This document shows positions 13,001 to 27,100 of a stretch of 64,000 bases of DNA, piece by piece. The first letter of the stretch is position 1; each line of letters begins with the position of its first letter. The position numbers and the translations under genes were made by a program. Source of the stretch: Sinotaia quadrata (Eukaryota > Mollusca > Gastropoda > Architaenioglossa > Viviparidae); assembly GCA_028829895.1 (NCBI GenBank), contig CM054179.1, positions 96,592,875 through 96,656,874 on the forward strand, given 5' to 3'. Below the pieces are notes generated by a model. It did no database searches. It was not told the DNA's origin and saw only the letters and a program-made list of their open reading frames with translations.

Positions 13001-14416
13001 TGCATTACAATGATTCTTCATAAATTACCTCAAAGACTTGGGGGCATGGAGGGACGGCTGGTATAGTGATTAATATACTACTTACTATCTTCTCAAAATT
13101 TTAATTTTCTATTTTTTAACATTTAATAATAATAAAAAAACATATTTTCAGGGTGTCATTACTCTGCTCTACTAAAAGAACAATAAATATGCTGTATGCA
13201 TTTCTGCTAAATTTAAGTCACAAGCAAATCACTAGTCCACAAGAAATTTTGTATAAAATATATATGTATGTAAATAAATCTGTAACAGCTTGATAGAAAA
13301 TAGCTATTTATAACAATAATCAAATCAGTATCTAACTTAAATTCTTTTTATAACCAATCACAACCAACGTTTCAAGGATTACAGTGCAAACAAAATATAC
13401 AATTGCAAAATGCTGTTGTTGAAAGGGAAAAGGGGGCAACATTTAACAAGAAACAAAAAGGTTCCTCAACTCCAGCAGTCAAATGAAACTCTTTCTTGCC
13501 ACTGCCATCTTATGTCATCAAGTATAACAATATACCTGCATTATTCATGCCTAGTGAGTAATTAGCACTTTTCAAATTAAATACTATTCACTTATAAATT
13601 TACATGTGTTCACATATTCATTATTCTCTATTGTAATTCAATGTATAAGATCACCGATCATACAGCTGTCTAACAAACTGTCAAGAAATACAGAACTTTA
13701 TACTATAAAATCAGATATGAAAAGTATTTAACCGTCTTCATCTTTCTCCCTGATATTTAACTGATACCTAGCCACCCGGCAATGGTTAAGGTAAATCTTT
13801 TCCAGGTGTTCTTTTCATCACACTCACTTTTAGAAAGAAAGATAATATAACATCTGGACATTAAAAAAATATTTTCTCTCATCATAATTTAGTGTTTAAC
13901 AAAACTGGTTGGTCATAATTTAGTTCTATAAAAAATTGTTTATATCAACCTTCTAATATTGCAATGTCTTGTAAAATCTAAAATCAATTTAACTTATAAG
14001 TCAAATTAGTCATTGCTTCAAATGACTGCATAAAGACAACACCTAATCTCTGTAACACTAATTTTAAAAATAAAAACATAATAAAGCACACGGATGGGCA
14101 AAGAGTTCCTAATTTACTGTAGGAGTAATAGTCTAATTAGGTCGGGATTACTTTTTCAATCAGGAATTTTGAGTGTTGAGCATTCAAAGTAGATTTGAGA
14201 TATTGAAGGATCATATGAATGATTTTAAACTGTTAAACAAATCAATTTATAGTCTACAGACACAGGAAATACAAAGTATGTTAACACCTTACTTGATATT
14301 TTAATCAAACTAGGGTCCACGTTTTTTTTAGTAAATTTTCTTTCAAAGAATAAAATCTTTACAAGAAATTAAACATTTGAAGTGTACTGGCAAGAATGAT
14401 GTTTGACTTATTGTAA

Positions 14417-14556
14417 TAAAAAATTAAAATTACATTCAAAGTGCAGTGTTGCAAACACAGTACTATCAAAAACTAACATTACTGTTATAAAAATTAAAAT
14501 TACATTCAAAGTGCAGTGTTGCAAACACAATACTATCAAAAAGTAACATTATTATT
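14417..14556. repeat. Tandem duplication, ~70-bp unit
   Basis: Two near-identical copies sharing ATTACATTCAAAGTGCAGTG and TTGCAAACACA then TACTATCAAAAA. They differ by only a few bases, so the duplication looks recent. Confidence 0.9.
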
Positions 14557-14919
14557 GTAAAACATTAAAAGAACATGCTGGCGTTAAATGTGAAGAATAG
14601 TGTCAGTTGCAATAAGTGCAAATTCAAAAATACAATTTAACTTTGGAGTTCTGGTCTTGCTTTTCAGAATTAGCAATTTGAGCAAAATTACAAACATTTA
14701 AAAAAAAAAAAAATGAATTAAAGGAAAATATGCAGTTACTTTTTTTTCAGTCTTAAGATTAATAAACTATATGAATAAAAATAAAGTAAAAATACACAAT
14801 CATCTAGAACTGCACATATATCATGAAAATTCCTCCTTGCCCTCCAACATGAAGAGCTTGTAGCAGTTCAGTTTTTGGTGTTAAAAGGATTGTTTCAAAA
14901 CTTACTAAACAATCCGATT

Positions 14920-15215
14920 TCATGATCTTAACATGATACCCATAATCCCTGTCTAAATTTCTTTTCAAAATCTTCCTGAACAATATAACTTCATAATCTT
15001 AAAATTATATCCATAATCCTTGTTTAATTTTTTAAAAAAACCTTCCTGAACAATGTAACTTCATAATCTTAATTTGTTTAAATTATTTTTAAAATCTTCC
15101 TGAAAATGTAACGTCATAATCTTAAAATGATAACCATAAACCTTCTTTAAATTAAAAAAAAAAAACCTTCCTGAACAATGTAACTTCATAATCTTAAAAT
15201 GATATCCATTAATAC
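14920..15215. repeat. Minisatellite, ~65-70-bp unit
   Basis: Four to five copies containing CTTCCTGAACAATGTAACTT, CATAATCTTAAAATGATA and CCATAATCCTTGTTTAAT, with variable poly-A/T runs. Confidence 0.85.
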
Positions 15216-18015
15216 TTGTTTAATTTTTTTTCCCCATAATGTCACACTTGTGCCACCTGGTAAAAATAAAACAAAATACTTAATTCACAACAAGAGTCAA
15301 CCATGCATGAACATAGCACCACCCACCCACCCACCCAAAAAAAAAGCTATACAAGCAAGAATAACATTTTCCACTGTAAATACAGCGAACACTGGCCAAA
15401 GCTTATACTGTGCAACATTCAAGAAACAACACTATTGCAGTAGAACACAAAATAATTAAAAATATACATTTAAGTGTCACAAATGTGAAACACCAGCCCT
15501 GAATGTAAATAATTGTCTTTTTCTGGCCAAGATAACGAGGCAAGAAAACTGAAATTATGGAGAAAAAATTAATCTGACATTGCTATTCCTGGTCTGATTC
15601 TATTACACAATTTTAAAAAATTAAATGTTATACTTTGAACAAAACAACCAAACAACTCTGTAACAAATACAATAAACAATACAGTATTAATATATATTAT
15701 ATTGTTTTATAAATAAAAAAATAAAATACACAAATAGAAAAGGATTTGCCTCCCCTGTCTGTCTAGACTTGTATGGTAGCCTTCCATACTATTAAAACAA
15801 AATAAATACTTTTCTTATTAAAAAAGTAAGTGTCTTACAAACAGTAACTATACAACAAAAAGAAATTTAAAAATAAAATTAACTGTCCCCCAATTAACTT
15901 TTTTAATCTTCTTGACAGAATTTATTGGACATGAACTTAAAAGTGCAGAAAACATTTTGAAATCTTCTGTACCTTACAATCAAACTATTTCAGATTATCA
16001 CTGTACAAGTTTTATACAGGTCCACCCAATTAAATTTGTATCATTAACTGTCAAGGAAGCAAACGAACTGTCAGAAATACAATGAAGATTTCTAACAAGC
16101 ATAATGACAAATTTAAATTCGTTCAATTTCCTGTCACAAATGTCTAAATCATAAAACCTCTGTCTGTCTCAAAAAAATATGTTATTGCTATGTGATTTGT
16201 GTTCTTAAACAAATCATGTCTTTAAGTATTCTAGTGAAGCACAAAAGCCACTTGCTAAAGAGTTTTGTTTCTGTATGGGAACCTACTGTACATTTTTCTG
16301 ATCTTTACTGAAATACAAAAGTCTGGAATAAGCTTTCTGATTAAATACTTGCAAGTGTAATCTGAGTAATAACTATACAAAATACGAAGAGATCCCTCTC
16401 ATGTCATGCCTTGTGACTTAACAAGGTCTATGCAAGCACTCCACCTTCTACTTCAAATGTTAGATAAGCAAGTGAAACTATATCTTTCCAAAGCAGCGGT
16501 AAATAATGACATTCATCTCCTGTATACCTATACAGACCAGAGAGATCACATAAAGAATGGCCACTCAGCAAAGAAACCTGACTGGCAGTGATGAAATTCA
16601 TTTTCTTTCTTAAATAGTCCTGTCTAGCTGGCAGTTTGCAATTAAGGTGCTACGAAAAATATGTTGCAGATATTTCTGCTGTTTCTTACTTGATTTGCTG
16701 AGAACAGGATAAAAATGGCTTGCAGCAATCATGCTTCAAAAATAGTGGAAATAATTAACAGAAAGCTCCAAATTTAACAGAACACTGGCATTTTCTTCTA
16801 ATTCTAAATGCAAAAGTGAAAATCTGACAGAAAATCAAAAGCATGAAGAAGAGTGTTACTTTACAAAATAATATTTTGTTGCTCATTATTTTTGCAAGAT
16901 ACAATGTGTCAAGCATGGAATAATAAATTTAATTCCTCAAGTATAAAGAAACAAGATGATTAACATACACCATTGCAGTTTGTATTATGTATACACAAAT
17001 TTATGCTTTGAGATACATTAACAAAAATAGTAAAGAGTAAATCTGATGTGTAGTAACTGTCATTTTTTAAATAACCTGACAATTCCCCAACCCAAATTTC
17101 ACATGAAATTTAGTAGACTAGGTGGACAGACAGTAATATTTGTAAATCTATTTTCCTTTTATACATGCTCTTCTTAGAATCAGATGAAATGTTACATTTG
17201 AAAAGGCTTTTCATAACTTGTCACATGTAAAGCGTAAGTAAAATATATAAAGCTGTATTATGTCTGCTATGAGCAAATTACTGGTAGTGCAAGAATGACA
17301 TAATTCTAATATATATATCATATAATATATATATTCTTCGTTGAAATACATGAGCAATACTTTTCCTTTATCTGACAACCATTTTTTCGCTCAAGTCATT
17401 CTACAATATGCACATGCACACTTTTTTTTTGAAAGGCTATTAATAGTAACCTTGTGAGAGATGCAACAAACATGAATATTTCTTTGGAAAAAATAATCTT
17501 ATAAAGCAAATACTATAAAGTGCTACCGTGGCACTGTCATTTATAATTTACAATAAAAACAAAAAACTGCTTCAATAATTTTACAAGCAATTGGGAAAAA
17601 AAATAACCAGGAGTTTAGGATTATTAACCTTTCGAAGGTTTTCCACTTTCTAAACTGCTTGTTTGGTCTGTGTGCAAGTGCAAACCAGCCATGTGACCAG
17701 ACCATAAAATGATGTCTACCTAGAAGTACTTAAACAAATACAAGCAAACAACAAACAATTAAATTATCTATCAGATTGGGAGTATAAACATTGTGCCTGT
17801 AACATAAAGCAGTCCATTGCATGTCTTTCTACTCTCCACGCTTCATGTCTATGTCTTACATGTTCCATTGAATAAGCCAAAATGGACTGGAAGTGCCTGC
17901 TCCTAATCCAATCTTTCCTGGTTCCTGCACAGCCTGCATGCATGCAAGCATTAAGGCATCAACACAAATAATTTTTTTTAAATGTTACTGCAGCAGAGAT
18001 GTGAATTTCTTAACT

Positions 18016-18192
18016 CTAGTTCATGCGCTCAACATAGTTAGATGGCAGCATCCCATACTGGCCGGTACGCTCCACTCGTCCAGTCATCCACCCAGCATCC
18101 ACATGCTGGCATTCAATAATAAGATCGCCGTCTTGGAAGCTAACCTCATCTGAGTCTGCAGCCATGTAGTCGTACAGCGCCCGACAAACCAT
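18016..18192 (-). CDS. Lasp: LASP-like gene, terminal SH3 exon
   Basis: The acceptor is GGGTTACAG; the stop TAG is at 18016-18018. The exon encodes one SH3 domain: [20 protein letters not shown], then [20 protein letters not shown] and [18 protein letters not shown]. The ALYDY, acidic RT loop, GW and P-S-N-Y ligand-binding residues are all intact. The open frame continues upstream past the acceptor, but that part is intronic. Confidence 0.96.
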   Translation of the reverse strand: MVCRALYDYMAADSDEVSFQDGDLIIECQHVDAGWMTGRVERTGQYGMLPSNYVERMN

Positions 18193-21100
18193 CTGTAACC
18201 CAAGTGTTCCATTTTTTTCCTGTAAAAGTTGACTATAAAGGTTTTCTCTAAAATGCAAGAATATGATTTGTACAATAACAATGCAAGGGCAATTACTCTG
18301 AATGTAAAAAGGTAAGTCCGCTGTTCTGGACGACTGCGGATGACTGAAATATTAAAACAGTTTCTGATTTCCCATCTGCGGATGACCAAAAAATTAAAAT
18401 GGTTAAAAAATTAAAATTTAAGACCTTTTCTAGACTGTTTTGACATTTTACTGATTTTTCAAGACCTTTTCCAGGCAGGGAAAGGCTAAAATCACAAATT
18501 CCAGACTTTTTCCAGAATTCCAAACCTGCACGGGAACCCTGCTCTCAGTTTCTGGGTAATACCAACTTCAAATTGACAATTTTTCTTTTAAAGAGAATAT
18601 TTATTTTCTAGAATTGCTGTACTCACTAGTACTCTCCTTCCTCGATGTCATGCATGCTATCATCTAATCTAATCAAGAAACTTCAATATCATTATACTTC
18701 AAGAGAACTCATCCACCTATTCTGACATTTTCATTCCACCAGTGAAGTATCACATACAATTATGCATCGTCCCATCCAGCTACGGCACAAGTTGAAATAA
18801 CAACAAAGGTATCATGCACTACTATTAATTTATATAAAGCCAATAATATAGTATTTCACATTCATTAATATTTTCCCCCCACACTTACCCCTTTGTTTGC
18901 TGCAGCTTTTGGTGGGTTGGGTTCTAGAAAGAAAAAAAGGGATTTATTTCTTTTTAAAATATTTAAAAGCTTTACAATGTGATTAAAATTATAAAATAAT
19001 TATTTTAAATGAAAAAATCTGTAAACCAATGTGAAAATAAAATTCCTAAAATAATACTTAATAAACATATTTTGCAATACACTTAGGTTAAAGAATATTT
19101 TAAAATCACAATACTACTTGTTGTTTAATTTCTTTTTAAAATTATGTAAAACAAAAATATTTTATTAAATAAAATCAAATAAAATTTAATTAAATTAAAT
19201 AAAAATAAGAACATATATAATTTTTCAAATAAACTTAAAGCATAAATGATGATTTGAAGAAACAAAGTAAACACTATTTAGTATGATAACATTTGTCAAG
19301 TTACACTGTCTAAATTTACACCAATTCAAAATAATCTTTTGAAACCTGGAGATATATAAAAAAAAAATCCCTGAATTATTTTTATATGTATTTTAAAATT
19401 ATTTATTAAATTATCATGAAATAAATTTAAATTATATGTGCAGTGCATCTCTTCATATATGGAGAAACTGAATAAGCTCTGCAAGACTGACCATAACTGA
19501 AAGTGGAGTACTATAGCATAGAGGATCATAACTGCATCCGTGATCCCTTAAGAGATTTAAAATGTGGAAGAAAATCATGACATTCAATAAAGCACAATTT
19601 CTTCAAAGTGTGCCAATTCTCAACCAGGGAATTTATCACAGAACTAACAACATTGCATTACACCATTGCTGATTATAAGTATACAAATATTTTTTTAAAT
19701 TAATATACTTTATTTTATTTACTTTGCTTTATTTTCGAGATTTAACAACATTACTGCATATATTTATTTGTCAGTTCTGGGGTGTCCAGAACCCAAGTTA
19801 TTGACATCCCACTGACTTACAAATACATTATAAAATGTTTTCAATTTAAGCTAATTCCAATTGTGCCAGTTCATACAGGAATTCATTCCTAGCACAAATC
19901 GAGGGATACCTGTATATATTTTTGAAAAGTTATATAACCAACAACTGATTCTAATACTGTACTTAGAAAAAATACTAAAAAGAGGGTGACATCTATTGTT
20001 AATTAAATTAATAGCTGTTAATGCATTAAATGGGAATTCCAAGTAATTGTATCTGAATAATCTGCCTGCAGTTGACCAAGGATAATTAATACAGCTTATT
20101 CTCAAGATGGTAATAGTCTTCCCTTAAAGAAATAAACAGAAATAATCATCCCCTATATGAAATATTAACATTTGAATTAATTCTAACACAAATAAATCCT
20201 GTTATAGTCTCCCTTTAATATAAAACATGCTAGTTGTTAAAAACAATATTAAGGTGTTAATGCTGTGATAGTTTCCTATTAATACAGAATGAATTATATA
20301 TGCTAATACAGTGATAGTTTCATATTTGAATGGTAAGGTTTTTGATGCTGTGATTGTTTCCTATTTATATAGAATGTTAATGTGTTAATGCTGTAATAAT
20401 TTATACAGAATGATAGTGTAAATGCTGTGATAGTGTCCTATTTATACAGAATGGGACTGTGTTAATGCTGTGATAGTGAATGATAATGTGTTAATGCTGT
20501 GATAGTGTATGATGTGTTAATGCTGTGATAGTGAATGATATGTGTTAATGCTGTGATAGTGAATGATGTGTTAATGCTGTGATAGTGTATGTGTTAATGC
20601 TGTGATAGTGAATGATATGTGTTAATGCTGTGATAGTGAATGATAATGTGTAAATCTGTGATAGTGTATATGTGTTAATGATGTGATAGTGAATGATGTG
20701 TTAATGCTGTGATAGTTAATGATAATATGTTAATGCTGTGATATTGTATGATAATGTGTTAATGCTGTGATAGTGAATGATAATGTGTTAATGCTGTGAT
20801 AGTGAATGATAATGTGTTAATGATGTGATAGTGAATGATGTGTTAATGCTGTGATAGTTAATATGTTAATGCTGTGATAGTGTATGATAATGTGTTAATG
20901 CTGTGATAGTGAATGATAATGTGTTAATGATGTGATAGTGAATGATGTGTTAATGCTGTGATAGTGAATGATAATATGTTAATGATGTGATAGTGTATGA
21001 TAATGTGTTAATGCTGTGATAGGGTATGATAATGTGTTTATGCTGTGATAGTGTATGATAATGTGTTAATGCTGTGATAGTGAATGATAATGTGTTGATA

Positions 21101-24100
21101 CTGTGATAGTGAATAATGCGTTGATGCTGTGATAGTGAATATGTGTTAATGCTGTGATAGTGAATGATAATATATTAATGCTGTTATAGTGATTGATGCT
21201 GTGATAGTGAATGATAATGTGTTGATACTGTGATAGTAAATAATGCATTGATGCTGTGATAGTTTCACATTTATGCAGACACTCACGTGGTGGTGGAGGC
21301 TGATAAGCTTGCTGGCGTCCAGCGTCAGGTCCATAGAATCCACGTGGAGCTCCACCTGGCACAGCTGAAATTGATCCAAATTGCTGATTAAGTGGATCAT
21401 AGTCCGATATTGAGCCAGGTTGCCGACGACCTGGGTTTTGTACTGTCCAAAGGTTAAAATAAATTAGTATGTTAGCAAGTGTGCTGGCATTCTAGCATCC
21501 ATAGTTGTGCTGTTAAAATATAAAATATGGTAAAGATGTTTAGTACAATTATTCAAAAAAGCCCAGAAAAGTTATTAATGAGCATAACTGATCATTTTTA
21601 AAGTTAAAGAAAGAAAATTATTTATAATATAAAAAAATTAAGAAAAACAAAGCAAAAATGTAAAAAAAAAAAATACTTTCTCAATAACTGGCATAAACTT
21701 TGCTCTGAGTGTGTGCATGCATATCTGTGAATGTATAAGCTTACCATCAAATACTTAGCTAATGGGTAGCAATTTATGTGATTTGCATCTAAGTTCGTGT
21801 GCATATATACTTACCTGGCACATATATTATTTGATATAGTAAGTTATTTGTTGATATGAGTTTTGTTTATGCAAATCTAAATGTATGTGACCTAATACTT
21901 TTGTTTTACTTGTGCACATAAATCAAGCAATGTGACCTGGGATGTTGATCTGAGAGCAGGATGCCAATTCCAGCATTTTCAGTCTCTTAGTTGTTGGTCA
22001 CACTGAACAGACACTGAACTAAGTGCTCCTGTATTTCAATACTGTCAAGTGTACGTGTACATATTTATGTACTTCGGTACGGAAATCCTTTGTTTCAATA
22101 TTGTGAAATGTACATGTATATATTTATGTATTTCAGTGGGAAATTTTTGTTTAGGCAAAGTTCTCTGGAATGCATGTGTCATGCCTAAAGAGAACACACT
22201 GTATACAAGAGCACCAAAACACCTGTCGAAAATATACAAATACACCTGTTACCATTGCTTTCCAGATATCACATTCAAAAACTTATAAATGTACAATTAT
22301 ACCAGTAATCAATCAATAACATACACACACACAAACAAGTAAACACAAACAACTGAGCACAAACACCGATTAAATTCTCTAATACCACTAATGACTACAT
22401 ATATAAATCAGCCAACACTGTAATTGCAGCATATATAATTCACCAACAAATATACTTTATGAGCACCCATATACCATTCATCAGCACCACTCATAAAACT
22501 TGCCATATAAATATGCTTTAGTAGCACCTATGTACAGTTCATTAACATTACCACTAACTACAATATAACTTGCCAATGAATATGCCTTAGTTGCACCTAT
22601 GTACAGTTCATTAACATTACACTGACTATACACATAACTCGCCAACAAATATACTTTATTTGTGCCTACATACACAGTATAAATCCAAATATGGAGACAT
22701 TTTTTGCAATTAAATATGTATATGAAAATTATATATGTAACAATAATATAAGAACTAAGTCATGAAATTTTATATAAAATTAATATATGAAAGAAAATAT
22801 AATGGTTTATTTTTCTTCATCAAACCATTAAAGATTAAAAAAGTGTATCTAGGCTGGCAGCTGAGCTAAATAAAAAAAATAAATTAACTGATACAGAGTG
22901 CACTGTAGTAATGTAGCAATATATCATCTTACTTTCTTAGTAGTGTTGTACAATTTGCACAGTAAAATTATCAATACAACTATTATCTATAACTGTCATA
23001 TGGAGATAAATTACATTATTATTTCATTTCTATCATTATCAATACCTTGTTAAAGGTTTGTCTGTTCTATTTAGTATTTACTAAATGCCCAATGTGGGGC
23101 AACCTATACAAAAATTTACACTATTTAAAATAATAAAACTGCACGACATTTCATTATATCTATTTTAAAAGAATGGAGGTTAATGAAACAATAAGTGTGA
23201 ATAAGTATAAACATAACACATTATAATACATTTGCTCATAATTAAGCGTTTTGGTGCTGAGGGAGGTAAGAGAGAGAATATTTATATTATAATACTGTAT
23301 TTATACCAAGCAGTATTTTGCCATGCAAATAAAAAAGAAATGTCAAAGTCTAAGTAATCTCTTAATTCTTTTCCTTCAAATATTTAAATAATTCAATGTA
23401 AACATGAGGCTACTTTAGATTCTTTGTCTTATCAGGGTAATATATAAAATAATAAAATAAATAAGGTGTAAAATTATGATGATGAGAGAGAAAACCTTAT
23501 TTAAAAAGTTTTTATCTTTGTATAAACAAGAGGCAAAATAATTATCTATTTTAGACCACACCAAAATCTTTCACCTTCCAGTAAAAATATTGGGGGCTGG
23601 GGATAATGGGGTAAAACTTTTACAAGAGTTATCAAGTAGTAAAGTGTGGTAGATAAAGCCAAAAGATTTACATCTGTGACAACTCCCTGTGCCACAGATA
23701 TAAATGTCTCAAGGTGTGAAAGGTTCAGTGAGTCATTCACATGTTATGACTGGTGAGTAAACAACAAAACAGAAAATTATATCACTGTATTGGAAGATTC
23801 CAAGACAGTGCCACATACTGCCAGATATCTAAAATCTCTCAAGATGTGAAAGGCGAACTGAAACTTCCAAACCTCAGAGAGTAGTCTACAGAAAGAAAAT
23901 TATATACAAATTCCTTAACAAAGACAGGTTATGTGTTAAAGGTCAGTCAAAACAATTGTCCATCTTTCAGTTTCCTGAACAACAGTACAAGAACATTTTT
24001 CTCTTCTCTTTTATAATTTAACTTATAAATATTAAAATGGTTACCAGAAAGGATGAAAACTTACTGCAAGAAGGAATGAAAATACTTTATTATGAAACTC

Positions 24101-27100
24101 TACATGTTAAACTGATTACCAAAAGAAGGGATACAAATTAAACTGATTATCAAAAAGAGATAAAATTACTTTATTCAGAAACTCTATATTCTAAACTGAT
24201 TACCAGAAGGGATAAAATTATTCTATGCTCAGACTCTACAGGTTAAATTGATTATCAGAAGGGCTGATTGTTAAAATGGTTATCATAGAGGTACAAAATG
24301 ATTACCAGAAAGGATAAAACTAAAAGTACATTATTCTAAAACTGTTACACTGATTACCAAAAGAGATGAATATTAATTAAACTGATTGCCAAAAGGGGTG
24401 AATATTAAACTGATTACCAGAAGGGATAAAATTACATTATTCTGAAACTCTACATGTTAAACTGATTACCAAAAGGGGTGAATATTAAACTGATTACCAG
24501 AAGGGATAAAATTACATTATTCTAACTGAGTAACTCTAAGACTCAACATGTTAAAGTGAAAACCAGATGGGATTAATGTTAAAATGATTGCCAGAAGTGA
24601 CAATGTTAAAATGATTACCAGAAGGGATAAAATTACTCAAGTCAGCACCGTTCACTACCATTCTATAGTGGAGACTCATATTATTTTGTAATTATTCAAA
24701 AAAATTAGGTCATAGAGCCTAAGAAACAACCCTTTAATAAAGAAGCATAAATCAGAATTAGGCTACAACAGCCTTAAAAACAACCTTTAATATGAAACAT
24801 AAGTGAAAAAAGAGAAAGGAAACACAAATTCATTCCTGCTGCCTCTCTGCAAAAAAAGACAGTGTACATCTTCTGGCTAACAATTCTCTATTGTTTTGAA
24901 AGATTAGAAGTCATTGCTATTATTACGCTTATATTACTTTTATGATTGTTTTCATTAAAATTCACAAAAATGTACTCTGCATCTATCAGAGATCTTTGTA
25001 TTTAATGTAAAAAAAACTTAAAACAGACCTAATTCAAACCTAGCTGCTACATACAAATCCCAATGCTTAGAAAAAGCAGATTATAACAGTTATCAGTTTA
25101 CAGCTAGGCGTCCATCCAATCCAACAAAAATAATCCTTCTTGCAATTATGTCTAATAAAAAGTTAACTCAGTTATTATGTAAATAATTTAAAGCAGCAGC
25201 TTATAAATTATTCAACTGAGAACAGAATTTTGTTGCAATAAGCACTTTTCCAACAAATCCTGTAATACAAATCATTTTATTAATCAACCAGAGAAATGTG
25301 TTTGCTAGGATATTTGTCAAATAAATTTACTAGTCTTGGGAGTCTGCAAGAAATTATATCATCAGGGTATTTTAAATAAATATATATATAAAAACAAACT
25401 CATGACATACATGACTCCCCTTGATTATCTCCATTTGCCAATATTTTTCAAAACCATTCACAAATATTATTTTTTATCAACCAAAGCTAGAAGTAGAAAG
25501 CAATTTATAAATCATTTCCAATGTAAAGAGGCAGCAGAGAGCACAGGAAACCCATTAGTAAGGCCTATAGAATAAGAAAAGCATGTTAACAGTAAGTAAA
25601 GAAATTCCTTTTAGTTTCGAGTGATACAAGTATACAAATGTACTGAAGAGATCAAAACAGACTTTGTTAATAGTGATTAAAGAAATTCCTTTTAGTCTCA
25701 ATTGATACAAGTATATAAATGTAGTGAAGAGATCAAAACAGACTTTGATCAACAATTTTTCTGTTATGTAAGCAGGATTGTATTTAATAAAATGTAACTG
25801 GATTATTCTTATTATAAAGCAAGATTAGAAAAATATAAAAGCCTTTACATATATGAAAGAATATGTGTGTGTGTGTAAATGAACGAGTAAACACTCACAG
25901 TCCTCTGACTTTGGCCGAGCTGCAAAGTAACAGACAGAGATCACTAAAAGAATGTCACTATATTAATTAACTAAAATCAAGAAACAGTGATCACTATATT
26001 AATTAACTTATAATCAGGTAACAGATATCACTAAAAGAATGTCACTTTATTAATTAACTAGAATCAACTGTTGCTATTATAAACATGAAATATAAATAAA
26101 TTATTTTTTTATACATTAAAATAATCTCACTACATTTATTAAGTAGCAATATTTGCTCTTGCATACAGGAAAACTAAATGATTTTTTCTTCACACACTAA
26201 AGTAAAAAAAAAAATGATTAGAATGAAGACAATAAGAATCTAAACGGGGGATTTGAATTTTGCTTGTATGATGAAACATAACTATTAAAAGATGGAGTGT
26301 TTCCACATTTTTATTTTTTATTAGTTATAATTAATCTTATAACACTTTTTCAGAAAATCTCTCAGTTCAAGGACTGTTTGACACCATCAGTCTATAGCAA
26401 GGGTGCACAAACGTTTTAGGCCAGAAGGCCAAATTTCCAATTGATAGTGCATGGAGGGCCGCAAGTCAGATCGCACATGGATGGCTCAATAGGAAAAAAC
26501 AACACAAATAATGAAATAAAGTTATCCGGGGGGGCCGCACAGAGCCCTGTCTTGGGCCGCATGCGGCCTGCGGTTTGTGCACCCCTGGTCTATAGTAATG
26601 CAAGAAAAATGTCAATGTTAGTTAGACAGATTCAAACAATGCAACTCTAACTTTTTGACATCATGCCAATAATCCAGGCTGGCTGAAAGCATTATACTGT
26701 TAAGTCATGCCGGCTAAGCCTGGCCAGCAATCTATTAAAAACTCTCAAAGAGTTAAATAGTTATATACAAGGTAACTTTTAGTTGTACAAAACAATAGTT
26801 TCTTGTTAGTTATGTGCTATTTCTCTTGACAAATTTCAGAAGAACTTATAAATCATGGCTCCCAAAGTAAGACAAGTTTCACCTTTTGGGTGAGGAAAGA
26901 AACCTGTATACATGGTGCTTTCTTTCATCTGACCGTTACATTTTATCTAATCTACCAACAACAAAAAATTAAATAAATAAATAATGTATGTAGAAATGTA
27001 AAAAAGATTTTAAAAAATTATTTTTCTTTGTTTACAATTTGTCAGGAAAATGACTACAGATGAAATTTGGTTAATCTCTACAAAATCTATTCACTAGGTG

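Larger units (their letters stand above)
8736..18015. other. Region between converging 3' ends (both 3' UTRs)
   Basis: The NRF-6-like gene stops at 8735 on + and the LASP-like gene stops at 18016 on -, so both 3' UTRs lie here. No convincing open frame is present. The first AATAAA on + after the NRF-6-like stop is at 10027-10032, with another at 10398-10403. On - an ATTAAA lies at 16928-16933 (about 1.1 kb after the LASP stop). Which sites are used cannot be told. Two small tandem repeats are listed separately. Confidence 0.6.
21443..25898 (-). other. LASP intron
   Basis: A 4.5-kb AT-rich intron with several tandem repeats (about 22430-22675, 24050-24640 and 25590-25750). I see no other coding sequence. 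Confidence 0.75.

Noticed and set aside
18084..18389. 101-codon frame on - overlapping the SH3 exon
   Set aside because: It is a shifted reading frame over the SH3 exon and the adjoining transposon-like sequence.
21066..21400. Open frames on - rich in TITA/HYHSIN repeats
   Set aside because: They combine the linker exon with the minisatellite beyond its donor. The repeat part is not coding.
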